Assembly: GCA_016716385.1 (NCBI GenBank)
Contig: JADJWL010000005.1
Span: 62,001 to 126,000 of the forward strand
Reading direction: 5' to 3'
From: Bryobacterales bacterium
Lineage (GTDB): Bacteria; Acidobacteriota; Terriglobia; Bryobacterales; Bryobacteraceae
Length of the DNA stretch: 64,000 nt
The position numbers and the translations under genes were made by a program. The notes beneath the pieces are model-generated. The model saw nothing but the letters and a program-made list of their open reading frames with translations, searched no databases and was not told the origin of the DNA. This document shows, piece by piece, positions 1-8,947 of the stretch (its first letter is position 1; each line of letters starts with the position of its first letter).

Positions 1-2468
1 TCGAACTGCGGGTGGTTGGCGAGGTTGACCGCCTCGGCGCGGAACACGAGTGAGGTCAGATGTCCGTTCTGTCCGAACGTCCATTGCTTGCTGACCGAGG
101 CATTGAAGTTGACAATGCCGTCGCGGCGGAACGTGTTCCGGCCAATATTGCCGCGGGGCTCGCCGACGCGGAGGAACGTGAACTTATCGCGGCTGAGGAT
201 CGCTTCAGACTCATTCGGATGGCGGAGGGAACTGCCGAGCACGCTCGGGTCCAAGACGTTCGGCCGGTCGCTCGGACCGCCGTCGACGTTGCCGAATCCC
301 GGTGCGTCGCTGCCGACGTAGAGAGTGAACGGCATGCCATTCTTGAGCAAGGTCGCGCCGCTCATCTGCCAGCCATTCGTGATCAGGCCCAGCCGCCCAG
401 GCGCGCGGAAGGGCAAGTCGTAGGCGTAATACATGACCGCGGCGTGCGGCGAGTGGAAATTGCTGACGCCCTTCCGGTCGCGGAACGCATCGTCCTCATA
501 CTGGCTGCGGCCGCGGAGCAGGTCGCCGTTGGCCGCCGTCGCGGTGTAGTCTACGCCTTCGTCGATCGCCTTGCTGAACGTGTATGTGAAGCCCCAGGTG
601 AGTCCGCCGACCTGCGCGCCCTCCCAACTTGCCTGGGCAGCGTCGAGGTAGCCGATGCCTCCATTGACCAGACGGTACATCTCGTAATACCGGGGGTCGG
701 GGCGGCGCTGGTCGACCGTCGCCAGAGTCTGCGGAATGCCCGGCACGATCCGCGCGCGGTTCTCGATAAACGAGTTGAGCAGCTTGATCGAACGGCTGCC
801 GACGTAGCCGAGCCGGACCATCCCCGCGCGTCCGGTCCTGCGCTCGAAAAGCGCGTTGTAGTGGTGCGTGTAGGGCGACACCATCTCTGGGGAGAAGATC
901 GTCGGCACGGATCGCGCTCCGGCGCTGGTCAGATCCACATTCCGCAGCGGGTTGACGAGATCCGGGTTCTGGACCTGGACGTACCGCGAATGCGGGAGGT
1001 TGAAACGGATCTGCTGGTACGTCACCGGCTGGATCTCGCTGAACGCGATCGAGTAGCTGGACCGCAGCACCCATGCGCCGGGCATCTGCCAAGCCAGGGA
1101 AACGCGCGGGGCGAAGTTGTTGCAGTCGCACGCATAAGGGAGCGTGTCGAGTCCGCGGACCTCGGCCGGCCGCGACACCAGGTTGTAGCGGACTCCGAGA
1201 TAGATCTGCAGCCCGGGCGACACGCGCCACTGATCGGCGATCCAACCGTCGGCGAGCCAGTTCCGGAAGCCGCGGTTCAACTCACCGAGGTTCACCTCAT
1301 AGAGCGACGGCGTGCCTACGAGCAGGTTCTCAATGGCGGTCCGTCCGAAGTTGTTGCTGAAGATGAAGACGCCCCGCGAGTTTCGGACCTCTTCGCCGTT
1401 TAACTGAACCCGAGTCACTTCGCCGCCAAACGTGAGCGTGTGGCGGCCACCGGCGAGCCGCCGGTTCACGTGCATGCCGCCGCGGAACGTATTGATCGCG
1501 CGGTTGATGGGAAACTGGCTGTCCGGACCCAGTTCCTGAATCTGGTATCCGAAACGCACCCGCGGACCCACGGCGTTCGGCTCCGGAACCAGCGCGGACA
1601 TCGTGCGCTGGAAGGCGAATCCACCGAGGATCTCGGTCACCGGCGACGCTTCGCGCTGCCAGGACAGCCGCGAGCGCGTCGAGTGGATGTTCATGTTCGG
1701 GTTCTGTCCGGCGACGAACTGGAACGCGTTGACCCGCTGGCGGCTGATCGCGTGCAACAGTGTGATCCGGTCGCGGGAGCCGATTGCGCGGTCGAGACGG
1801 AGACTGCCGTCGAGTTCATCGATGAGCTGCGCTGCGTTCAGGTTGAGCGCGCGCGGATCGAAGTCGGGCCGGTTCGGTTCCCGGTTCGGGTAGGCGCCGA
1901 GGAACCGCTCGATGATCGCCCCCCGCGCGGGGTCGGTGGTCCGTGGTGTTCTTTCGTCGGCCAGCGGCACCTGCACGTTGCCGTTGACCATGCCGCGAAT
2001 CTTGCGTTGCTCGAAACTGCCGGTGAAGTCGCCGATGCCGCGCGCGGGCGCAAGGAACCGCAATCCATAGCGGTTCTGGCGGGCGGGCTGCACGGGACCG
2101 GATTGGAAGAAAGTGCGGGCGTTGAACACCGAGTTCTGGTGGAACTCGTACAACTCACCGTGATAGCCGCTGAGCGGCCTCGACGCCCGCAGCGGCGCGA
2201 TGTCGCCCGCGGGACGGCCCAGTTCCGTGGCGTACGAACGCGTCTCGACGACCGGTTGCGGGACGAGTCGGATCGTTCCGCCGACACGCAGGTTCGCTTC
2301 CTTGATCGCATCGTTGTCGATGCGATTCACCTGTACGTTCTCATTGCGCTGGGCGGCGGCCGCGCCGGTGACGGGCCGGGGCGCGGGACGCTCGTCGCGT
2401 GGCTTGTCCTGGGCCAATCCGATTGCCGGAAGCAGGCAGGCCAGGAACCAGAAAATGCCAGACTGCAT
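1..2468 (-). CDS. TonB-dependent receptor-like outer-membrane beta-barrel, Oar-like, 3' end off window
   Basis: The minus frame stays open from an ATG at 2468 to the window edge, about 822 codons. It begins with a signal peptide (hydrophobic stretch then a likely cut after GLAQ). Near residues 95-125 the text resembles the end of an Oar plug followed by strand one (YHGELYEFHQNSVFNARTFF). Near the edge it reads FRAEAVNLANHPQF, the usual ending region of Acidobacteriota Oar-like barrels, so only a short C-terminus is missing. Unlike the usual family there is no N-terminal carboxypeptidase-regulatory domain, and the first half of the plug seems absent. The role is probably outer-membrane uptake or an adhesin-like barrel; the substrate is unknown. 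Confidence 0.8.
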   Translation of the reverse strand, partial: MQSGIFWFLACLLPAIGLAQDKPRDERPAPRPVTGAAAAQRNENVQVNRIDNDAIKEANLRVGGTIRLVPQPVVETRSYATELGRPAGDIAPLRASRPLSGYHGELYEFHQNSVFNARTFFQSGPVQPARQNRYGLRFLAPARGIGDFTGSFEQRKIRGMVNGNVQVPLADERTPRTTDPARGAIIERFLGAYPNREPNRPDFDPRALNLNAAQLIDELDGSLRLDRAIGSRDRITLLHAISRQRVNAFQFVAGQNPNMNIHSTRSRLSWQREASPVTEILGGFAFQRTMSALVPEPNAVGPRVRFGYQIQELGPDSQFPINRAINTFRGGMHVNRRLAGGRHTLTFGGEVTRVQLNGEEVRNSRGVFIFSNNFGRTAIENLLVGTPSLYEVNLGELNRGFRNWLADGWIADQWRVSPGLQIYLGVRYNLVSRPAEVRGLDTLPYACDCNNFAPRVSLAWQMPGAWVLRSSYSIAFSEIQPVTYQQIRFNLPHSRYVQVQNPDLVNPLRNVDLTSAGARSVPTIFSPEMVSPYTHHYNALFERRTGRAGMVRLGYVGSRSIKLLNSFIENRARIVPGIPQTLATVDQRRPDPRYYEMYRLVNGGIGYLDAAQASWEGAQVGGLTWGFTYTFSKAIDEGVDYTATAANGDLLRGRSQYEDDAFRDRKGVSNFHSPHAAVMYYAYDLPFRAPGRLGLITNGWQMSGATLLKNGMPFTLYVGSDAPGFGNVDGGPSDRPNVLDPSVLGSSLRHPNESEAILSRDKFTFLRVGEPRGNIGRNTFRRDGIVNFNASVSKQWTFGQNGHLTSLVFRAEAVNLANHPQF

Positions 2469-2525
2469 GAAGCCACCAGTGTATCAACCTCTCTGTTGTC
2501 CGTGTGTTAGGCTGATTCCAGACTT

Positions 2526-2819
2526 ATGGCCAATCCGAGCTTCCCTCTTCCAAACCAACCCGCACCGGTGGCCGAGACCGTGGACACCCTCAGCGACGGG
2601 ACGCTGGTCAAACGCCGTATCGGCCGCATGCGGGCGTGCTCTGAAAAGAATGACAAGGGTAAGCTCTGCGCGGGGCACCTGAAGCGCTGGTATTTTTTCG
2701 GCGAGGAAGTGAGCCGGAAATATGGCAAGGATGCCGAGGTCTACCGTTGCGAAAAATGTAAGACCTTGTACCTGCCGCATCCCGAAGAAGAGCCGCGGAC
2801 GGGGACCCTCAGTTGGTAG
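2526..2819 (+). CDS. small Cys-containing zinc-ribbon-like hypothetical protein
   Basis: This 97-residue protein has no signal peptide. Its cysteines lie around positions 37, 46, 77 and 80 (RMRACSEKN, KLCAGH, YRCEKCKTLY), which suggests a single metal-binding ribbon, although no precise family is recognised. It is divergent from the TonB-like gene, with about 57 bases between start codons. Its stop codon lies inside the first codons of the downstream dehydrogenase, so the two genes are probably co-translated. Function unknown. Confidence 0.6.
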   Translation: MANPSFPLPNQPAPVAETVDTLSDGTLVKRRIGRMRACSEKNDKGKLCAGHLKRWYFFGEEVSRKYGKDAEVYRCEKCKTLYLPHPEEEPRTGTLSW

Positions 2820-3571
2820 ACCTCACCGGCAAGACCGCGCTGGTGACGGGGTCCACCAGCGGCATCGGAGCCGGCATCGCCGGGGCGCTGGCGGGCGCCG
2901 GAGCCCGCGTCATCCTGAATGGCTTTGGCGATCCGGAGGCCATCGAGACGCTGTGCGCACGGCTCGGCGGGCGCTACCTCGCCGCCGATCTCGCCATCCC
3001 CGGACAGATCCGGGATCTCATGGCGGCGGCCGGACCGGTCGACATCCTGGTGAACAACGCCGGCGTGCAGCACGTGGCGCCGGTCGAGGAATTCCCCGAG
3101 GATCGTTGGGACGCGCTGCTCGCCATCAACCTCACGGCTGCCTTCCACACGATCAGACATGCCGTCGCCGGAATGAAACAACGCGGCTGGGGCCGGATCA
3201 TCAACATCGCGTCGACGCATGGGCTGAGCGCGTCCCGGAACAAGTCGGCCTACGTGGCTTCGAAGCACGGCCTGGTGGGCCTGACGCGGGCGGTGGCGCT
3301 GGAGACGGCGGGAACCGGGGTGACCTGCAATGCGATCTGTCCGGGCTGGGTCCTGACGCCCCTGGTGGAGAAGCAGGTCGCGGCGCGCGCCGCCGAAACC
3401 GGGCTCTCGCTGGCGGAGGCGCAAGTTTCGCTGGTGGCCGAAAAGACGCCAAGCGGGCAGTTCGTGACGCCCGAGCAGGTCGGCGCCTTCGCTGTGTTTC
3501 TCTGCTCGCCCGCGGCGGACCAGATTACGGGAGCGCCGCTGTCAATTGATGGCGGGTGGATGGCCCAATAG
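2813..3571 (+). CDS. SDR family dehydrogenase, 3-hydroxybutyrate dehydrogenase-like
   Basis: A classical 252-residue short-chain dehydrogenase. It shows the nucleotide-binding TGSTSGIG (12-19), NNAG (81-84), the catalytic Ser near 134, and YxxxK (Y147, K151). The segments FHTIRHAVAGMKQRGWGRIINIAS and CNAICPGWVLTPLV are typical of D-3-hydroxybutyrate dehydrogenases, which interconvert 3-hydroxybutyrate and acetoacetate with NAD. The start is a TTG at 2813 that overlaps the end of the previous gene, which places MVDLTGK at the normal SDR N-terminus. Substrate assignment is by resemblance only. Confidence 0.8.
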   Translation: MVDLTGKTALVTGSTSGIGAGIAGALAGAGARVILNGFGDPEAIETLCARLGGRYLAADLAIPGQIRDLMAAAGPVDILVNNAGVQHVAPVEEFPEDRWDALLAINLTAAFHTIRHAVAGMKQRGWGRIINIASTHGLSASRNKSAYVASKHGLVGLTRAVALETAGTGVTCNAICPGWVLTPLVEKQVAARAAETGLSLAEAQVSLVAEKTPSGQFVTPEQVGAFAVFLCSPAADQITGAPLSIDGGWMAQ

Positions 3572-3595
3572 CGCGCTATCATAGCGGCAGATTCC

Positions 3596-4066
3596 ATGTT
3601 GCGCGATCGCAGCCTGGTGCCGCTTTCGCACCAGCATCACAACGGCCTTGCGCTTTGCGTGTTGACTGAGCGGGCGCTTGCGGGCGACTCCGGAGACTCC
3701 AGCGTCGCGAGGCTGGCGCGCTACGCCATCGACCGTTACGAAGTTGAACTGACCAACCACTTCGATCTCGAAGAGGGTACCCTGTTCCCCGCGATTCGCG
3801 ACGAACTGGGCGACCTGCCGCTGGTGCACGAACTGGTCGCCGAGCACCGCAAGATCGAGACTCTCATTGAGGCTCTCAGGGTGAGGCCTGCTACGGGAAC
3901 GCTGCGGGAACTGACTGCCCTGCTGCGGAGTCACATCCGGCGCGAAGAGAACGAGCTGTTTCAGGAGATCCAGCAGCGCTTGAGCCGCGATACGCTGGAC
4001 CGGATCGGGGCCGTGCTCGAGGAACGCGCCGTGCGTGTCTGCCTGGAGCCGCCTAGATCAGCGTGA
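3596..4066 (+). CDS. hemerythrin HHE-domain protein
   Basis: A 156-residue all-helical protein with the metal-ligand pattern of HHE hemerythrins: HQHH near residues 12-15, HFDLEE at 55-60, HELVAEH at 78-84 and HIRREENELF from 113. These residues would bind a di-iron centre for oxygen, NO or iron handling in the cytoplasm. No signal peptide is present. The gene follows the dehydrogenase by 24 bases and overlaps the 3' end of the convergent PAP2 gene by 14 bases. Confidence 0.8.
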   Translation: MLRDRSLVPLSHQHHNGLALCVLTERALAGDSGDSSVARLARYAIDRYEVELTNHFDLEEGTLFPAIRDELGDLPLVHELVAEHRKIETLIEALRVRPATGTLRELTALLRSHIRREENELFQEIQQRLSRDTLDRIGAVLEERAVRVCLEPPRSA

Positions 4067-4592
4067 AGGCAGCGTATCCGAGAGCCGCGCCGAGAATCGA
4101 CCCGGCCAGGACGTCGCTGAGGAAGTGCATACCGAGCAGAATGCGCGAAACCGCGACGCTGGCGGCACAGAACAGTAGCCCCGCCGCGAGCGATGGATAA
4201 TACTGAATGAGCGGCACGACGAACGCGAACGCCGTCATCGAGTGGCCAGAGGGGAACGAGAATTGATCCGGAGGCAGGAGGCTGGTCCAGCAGTGCGGTT
4301 GAAACATGCAGGGACGCCGCCGTCCAGCGAGTTTTTTCAGTCGCAGGAACAGGAAGATCGAGAACGCCGACGCCAGCACGGACGCTCCCACTGCCGTGAA
4401 GCGCTCCTGCCCTCCCGCAAGCAGAAGGATCAGCGCCATCGCATACCAGAGCCAGCCGTCTCCGCCCCGCGTCGCGCAGAGCATCCATACGCGCACCCAG
4501 CGCGGCGGCCGCCACGTATTCACCCGGCGCATCACCGTGTGATCGCGGCTTTCGATGTAGCGCAGGACCACTCGGGCGCTATCCATCCTCAT
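4053..4592 (-). CDS. PAP2-family membrane phosphatase
   Basis: A 179-residue multi-spanning protein with all three PAP2 phosphatase motifs in order: Kx6RP at 86-94, PSGH at 114-117, and SRx5Hx3D at 149-160. Such enzymes remove phosphate from lipids such as undecaprenyl pyrophosphate or phosphatidic acid at the membrane surface. It is divergent from the glycosyltransferase at 4651, so the 58-base gap must hold both starts. Met3 (MDSARVV) is an equally possible start. Confidence 0.85.
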   Translation of the reverse strand: MRMDSARVVLRYIESRDHTVMRRVNTWRPPRWVRVWMLCATRGGDGWLWYAMALILLLAGGQERFTAVGASVLASAFSIFLFLRLKKLAGRRRPCMFQPHCWTSLLPPDQFSFPSGHSMTAFAFVVPLIQYYPSLAAGLLFCAASVAVSRILLGMHFLSDVLAGSILGAALGYAAFTLI

Positions 4593-4650
4593 CCCATTCT
4601 CTTATAGTCCGGGACCGCTTACAAATGCGTTACGCGCAGGGAACAATCTC

Positions 4651-5805
4651 ATGAAGAAACTGTGCTTCGTCTATTTCGACGCCGGAGGCGGGCACCGCAG
4701 CGCTGCCATGGCCCTGCGGGAGGTAGTCGAGCGGGAAAATCGTCCGTGGGAAATTGAGTTGCTTCACCTCCAGGAATTGCTGGACTCACTGGATATCTTC
4801 CGGAAGGTTACGGGCATCAGGCTGGAAGATTGTTACAACCTGGTGTTGAAAAAAGGCTGGACGCTGGGCTCCGCGCAGACTCTGCGCTTCATGCAATGGA
4901 TCGTCCGGTGGTTTCACGACGCTCAAGTGAAGATTCTGGCGGAGTATTGGCGGCAGCACCCGGCGGATCTGGTCGTTTCCCTGATTCCGAATTTTAATCG
5001 GGCCTTGGCTGAAAGCCTCGGCAAGGCCGCTCCCGGGACGCCGCTCGTCACTGTCCTGACAGACCTCGCCGATTATCCGCCGAATTTCTGGATCGTGCCG
5101 GAAGGGCAATATTACATTTGCGGCACGGACCGCGCCGTCGAGCAGGCGCGCGCGGCGGGCCACGGTGGCGATGCGATTTTTCGCGCCAGCGGCATGATCC
5201 TGAACCCGCGCTTTTACGAAGTGCCGGCGATTGACCGGGCCGCTGAACGGAGGGGGCTCGGTCTCGCCCCGGATCTCCCCACGGGTCTCGTCCTGTTCGG
5301 AGGACAGGGATCGAACGTGATGGAAGACATCGCCCGGCGGCTCGATCACGTGCAATTGATTCTGATCTGCGGGCGGAACGAGCCGCTGGCGGCGCGGTTG
5401 CGCGCCCTGCGCCGGTCCAGCCCCACGTTCGTTGAGGGGTTCACGCGGGAGGTGCCGTACTACATGCAGCTCAGCGATTTCTTCATCGGCAAGCCGGGGC
5501 CGGGGAGCCTGAGCGAAGCCTTGCACATGGGGCTGCCCGTGATTACAGAACGCAATGCCTGGACACTGCCTCAGGAGCGCTACAACGCGGAGTGGATCAG
5601 GGAGCAGGGTTACGGAATCGTCGTCCCGCATTTCCGGCAGGTACGGGAGGCAGTGGACGAGATTCTCGATCCGGAACGGGGGGCTCTGTACCGTGGCGCC
5701 GTTGCTGCTCTGGACAACCGCGCTGTCTTTGAGATCCCTGGCTTTCTGGGCCGGGTCCTTGACGCCCACTCGGTCGAGGGCGGGCAAGCCCCTGCGCTAT
5801 CCTAG
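4651..5805 (+). CDS. glycosyltransferase, MGDG-synthase/MurG-like (GT28)
   Basis: This 384-residue protein has the N-terminal signature of MGDG synthases and related processive glycosyltransferases (DAGGGHRSAA, residues 10-19). A C-terminal UDP-sugar-binding segment (GKPGPGSLSEAL) completes the two Rossmann-like domains of GT-B enzymes. The probable reaction is transfer of a sugar from UDP-sugar to a lipid at the inner membrane. A ribosome site (CAGGGAAC) lies just before the ATG. Its stop overlaps the next gene's GTG by one base, so it is probably co-translated with the membrane glycosyltransferase. Confidence 0.75.
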   Translation: MKKLCFVYFDAGGGHRSAAMALREVVERENRPWEIELLHLQELLDSLDIFRKVTGIRLEDCYNLVLKKGWTLGSAQTLRFMQWIVRWFHDAQVKILAEYWRQHPADLVVSLIPNFNRALAESLGKAAPGTPLVTVLTDLADYPPNFWIVPEGQYYICGTDRAVEQARAAGHGGDAIFRASGMILNPRFYEVPAIDRAAERRGLGLAPDLPTGLVLFGGQGSNVMEDIARRLDHVQLILICGRNEPLAARLRALRRSSPTFVEGFTREVPYYMQLSDFFIGKPGPGSLSEALHMGLPVITERNAWTLPQERYNAEWIREQGYGIVVPHFRQVREAVDEILDPERGALYRGAVAALDNRAVFEIPGFLGRVLDAHSVEGGQAPALS

Positions 5806-7133
5806 TGAGTCTGGAGCGATCCATCGTGTCCGACATTCTTGCTGCCTGCGGGAGGGCGCTGTGGAGATTGCCGGTATCCCGTCTTGCGCTGATCGCCGTC
5901 GGCTCCGCATGGGTCGTGCAGCTTCTGTTTCTTGCGCTCCTGCCGGCCCCTCTACTCGAAAACGCCAGCACCGACTACCGTCAGTTCTACGAACCGGTTG
6001 CGAGAAACGTACTTGCCGGCCGCGGACTCACGCTGGATAGCGGCGCGTTGGGTCTTACGTACCCTCCGGGCATCCCGCTGCTGTACGCCGCCGTATTTGC
6101 GGCGAGCCAACTGGTTGCCGCGCCCGAGCCGGTGTCGCTGCGGATTCTGGAGTTGCTGCTCACTGCGGCAATGGTTCTGTTGGTTTTCGCCATCGGGACT
6201 CTCGTTTTTGGGCGCGCCGCGGGATTTGCCGGTGCGCTTATCCTGGCCACCTACCCGATTCATCTGTGGAACCAGAAGCAGCCTGAGACCACCTATCCTT
6301 TCGCGGTGCCGATTCTTGGAGCCATCCTCGTCATCCTGTGGTGGGAGCGGTCGGGCGGATCCCGTTCCGTCCTGTCGGGCGCCGTCTGCGGGCTGCTTCT
6401 CGGCCTCTCCGCCCTGTTCCGGCCGTTCTCGCTGCTGCTGGGTCTTGCGCTAGCGGCCGGAGTCTTCGGCCTGTTTCGCGCCCTGCCGGCCGGGCAGCGG
6501 CTCGTTTTCGCTGTGTCTCTGCTGGCCGCGAACCTGGTTACATTCGCGCCGTGGGTGCTCCATGTCCGGACGCAGACGGGGCTCTGGCTCCCGCTGAGCA
6601 ATAACGGGCCGGCCAGCATTTCTGATGGCCTGGTTTTCGGGGGAGGCCGTTCCCAACACGGTCTTTTCGAAACGGGACCCGCCCCGTTGCGCCGCTTTCT
6701 CCGGGAGACGGCCGCGGCGCTGCCCAACTTGCACGGGACCAGCGAACTGGTGGGCCACGTGATTGCCGAAGCGGGACGGAATCCGGCGGGCGTCGCCCAG
6801 TTGGCTTTCTTCAAGGCCGCGCGGAGCTGGTACGGAACCGACTCCGGAATGTGGGAGCGCCATATCCTGCTCCTTCAGATTCCGTACTTGGTTTTGATGA
6901 TCTTCGGGATGAAACGCGCCGCGCAAGACGGTGATCCGCAGCGAACGTTCCTCTGGCTTGCGCTGCTTGTCCTGGCCTATTTTTGGGCGGTGACGATGGT
7001 CGCCCTCACGATTCTTCGCTACATGCTGCCAGTCATTGCTCTCCTGATGGTGTTCCCCGGCCGCCTCCTGGCAGACGGCCTCTCCAGTCCTGTAACGAAA
7101 GGTTCTCATGAAAGCCTCCTTCTATCTCGGTGA
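5805..7133 (+). CDS. polytopic membrane glycosyltransferase-like protein (GT39/ArnT-type)
   Basis: This 442-residue protein has roughly ten hydrophobic helices. The first periplasmic loop carries TDYRQFYEPVARNVLAGRG followed by LTYPPGIPLLY, a layout typical of dolichyl-phosphate-mannose/ArnT-like glycosyltransferases that use lipid-linked sugars. The GTG start overlaps the preceding gene's stop; a second GTG at 5826 is possible. The 3' end overlaps the next gene by 26 bases. The substrate is unknown; co-expression with the GT28 enzyme suggests glycolipid or surface glycan synthesis. Confidence 0.65.
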   Translation: MSLERSIVSDILAACGRALWRLPVSRLALIAVGSAWVVQLLFLALLPAPLLENASTDYRQFYEPVARNVLAGRGLTLDSGALGLTYPPGIPLLYAAVFAASQLVAAPEPVSLRILELLLTAAMVLLVFAIGTLVFGRAAGFAGALILATYPIHLWNQKQPETTYPFAVPILGAILVILWWERSGGSRSVLSGAVCGLLLGLSALFRPFSLLLGLALAAGVFGLFRALPAGQRLVFAVSLLAANLVTFAPWVLHVRTQTGLWLPLSNNGPASISDGLVFGGGRSQHGLFETGPAPLRRFLRETAAALPNLHGTSELVGHVIAEAGRNPAGVAQLAFFKAARSWYGTDSGMWERHILLLQIPYLVLMIFGMKRAAQDGDPQRTFLWLALLVLAYFWAVTMVALTILRYMLPVIALLMVFPGRLLADGLSSPVTKGSHESLLLSR

Positions 7134-8127
7134 ACAACGGATTGAGACCGGCGTTTGCACGCCCGTTCCGCCCGGTCCGGGACAAGTACAGATCCGCGTT
7201 TCTCACGTCGGCATCTGCGGAACCGATCTGCACATCGTGCACGGCAAGATGGACCATCGCGTCACGTTCCCGCAGATCCTCGGTCACGAGACCTCTGGAG
7301 TGATCGCCGCTACCGGTGAGGGTGTCAGCGGCTGGCGTGAGGGGGACCGGGTGACGGTCATGCCGCTCGATCCGTGCGGGCAGTGTCCCGCCTGCCGCGC
7401 CGGACACAGCCATATCTGCCAGAAGTTGAAGTTCATCGGCATCGACGCGCCAGGGGCTTTGCAGAGCTACTGGACCGTCCCGGCTCACACGCTGCACCGG
7501 CTGCCGGAATCGTTGCCGCTCGACCTCGGCGCGTTGATTGAGCCGATTGCCGTTGCCTGTCACGACGTGCGCCTCGGCGAAGTGCGCGCCGGCGAGTTCG
7601 CTGTCGTCCAGGGGGCCGGTCCGATCGGCACGCTCGTGGCGCTGGTGGCGGCGCAGCGAGGCGCGCGCGTGCTGGTGACCGAGGTCAACCCGCACCGGGT
7701 CGAGATGGCGCGCTCGCTCGGACTCGACGCGGTGGACCCGCGCGAAGTGGACGTCGTGGAAGCCGTGAATGAACGCACTGGCGGTGCCGGCGCCGACGTC
7801 GTGTTCGAAGTCTCCGGCTCTCAGGCGGGCTCGGATCTCATGACGCAGATCGCCAAGGTCCGCGGGCGCATCGTGGTGGTGGCGATCTTCGCCGCCAAGC
7901 CGCAGGTCGACCTGTTCCGTTTCTTCTGGCGTGAGCTCCGGCTGTGCGGTGCGCGCGTCTACGAGCACGAGGATTTCGAGGAGGCGATCGCTCTGGCGGC
8001 GTCCGGGCGCCTGCCTCTGGAGCAACTGGTCACGGAGCGCCGGCCGATCGAAGAGGTCGCCGCAGCCGTCGAACGGCTGGAAGGCGGCGGCGCCGTGATG
8101 AAGATCCTCATCCGTTGCGAAGATTGA
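7108..8127 (+). CDS. zinc-dependent medium-chain alcohol/polyol dehydrogenase
   Basis: A 339-residue MDR enzyme. The catalytic zinc site is C37 in GICGTDLH with H60-E61 in GHE. The structural zinc uses C90, C93, C96 and C104. The cofactor fold is QGAGPIG (168-174), and an acidic residue at the end of the following strand (TEVNP, E192) favours NAD over NADP. It resembles threonine/sorbitol/galactitol dehydrogenases. The AAAGG ribosome site lies inside the preceding gene. It lies 10 bases upstream of a KduD-like gene, which suggests oxidation of a sugar or sugar acid. Confidence 0.8.
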   Translation: MKASFYLGEQRIETGVCTPVPPGPGQVQIRVSHVGICGTDLHIVHGKMDHRVTFPQILGHETSGVIAATGEGVSGWREGDRVTVMPLDPCGQCPACRAGHSHICQKLKFIGIDAPGALQSYWTVPAHTLHRLPESLPLDLGALIEPIAVACHDVRLGEVRAGEFAVVQGAGPIGTLVALVAAQRGARVLVTEVNPHRVEMARSLGLDAVDPREVDVVEAVNERTGGAGADVVFEVSGSQAGSDLMTQIAKVRGRIVVVAIFAAKPQVDLFRFFWRELRLCGARVYEHEDFEEAIALAASGRLPLEQLVTERRPIEEVAAAVERLEGGGAVMKILIRCED

Positions 8128-8137
8128 AAGGGTACCC

Positions 8138-8908
8138 ATGAGCATTCTGGATCAGTTCCGTTTGGACGGAAAAGTTGCGCTCGTCACCGGCTGCCGCCGC
8201 GGCATCGGGCGGGGGATGGCGCTGGCGCTGGCCGAAGCCGGCGCGGACATCATCGGAGTGAGCAAGTCCCAGGAGCCCTCCGGCAGCGCCATCGAACAGG
8301 AGGTCACGGCCCTGGGACGCCGGTTCCGGGGGTATCCGTGCGATCTGGCCGACCGCCACGCTCTCTACGGATTTCTGGGGCAACTGCAGCGGGACGAACC
8401 GGTGGTCGACATCCTGTTCAACAACGCCGGCACAATCCTGCGCAAGCCCGCCGCCGAACATCCGGACGAGTTCTGGGACACGACCATCGAGACGAATCTG
8501 TCGGCGCAATTCATCCTGGCGCGCGAGATCGGCCGCGGCATGGTGGAGCGCGGGCGCGGCAAGGTCGTGTTCACCTGCTCGCTGCTGACCTTTCAGGGCG
8601 GGATCACGGTGCCGGGCTATGCCGCGAGCAAGGGCGCGGTGGGGCAGCTTGTCAAAGCGTTCGCCAATGAGTGGGCGGGCAAAGGCGTGAACGTCAACGG
8701 GATCGCACCCGGATATATCGCGACCGACAACACCGAAGCGCTGCGGAAGGATCCGGTGCGCAACCCGGCGATTCTCGCCCGCATTCCCGCGGGCCGCTGG
8801 GGGACGCCCGAAGATTTTCGCGGCGTGGCCGTGTTTCTTGCTTCCGCCGCGTCAGACTACGTGCACGGTTCGATTGTGACGGTCGACGGCGGGTGGATGG
8901 GGCGCTGA
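8138..8908 (+). CDS. kduD: SDR family oxidoreductase, 2-deoxy-D-gluconate 3-dehydrogenase (KduD)-like
   Basis: A 256-residue SDR with TGCRRGIG (17-24), NNAG (96-99), catalytic S149, and Y162 with K166. The C-terminal part (GYIATDNTEALRKDP, ARIPAGRWGTPEDF, VDGGWMGR) closely follows the KduD pattern. KduD reduces or oxidises 2-deoxy-keto-gluconate intermediates in pectin and uronate breakdown. Partner genes such as kduI or kdgK are not nearby, so the symbol rests on resemblance. Confidence 0.75.
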   Translation: MSILDQFRLDGKVALVTGCRRGIGRGMALALAEAGADIIGVSKSQEPSGSAIEQEVTALGRRFRGYPCDLADRHALYGFLGQLQRDEPVVDILFNNAGTILRKPAAEHPDEFWDTTIETNLSAQFILAREIGRGMVERGRGKVVFTCSLLTFQGGITVPGYAASKGAVGQLVKAFANEWAGKGVNVNGIAPGYIATDNTEALRKDPVRNPAILARIPAGRWGTPEDFRGVAVFLASAASDYVHGSIVTVDGGWMGR

Positions 8909-8947
8909 ACGGTCAGCGCATCAGGGTCCAGCGGATCTCCGGAGAGA

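Noticed and set aside
60..1403. Long plus-strand open frame at the window start
   Set aside because: Antisense to the TonB-like gene, whose minus frame carries family-typical sequence throughout.
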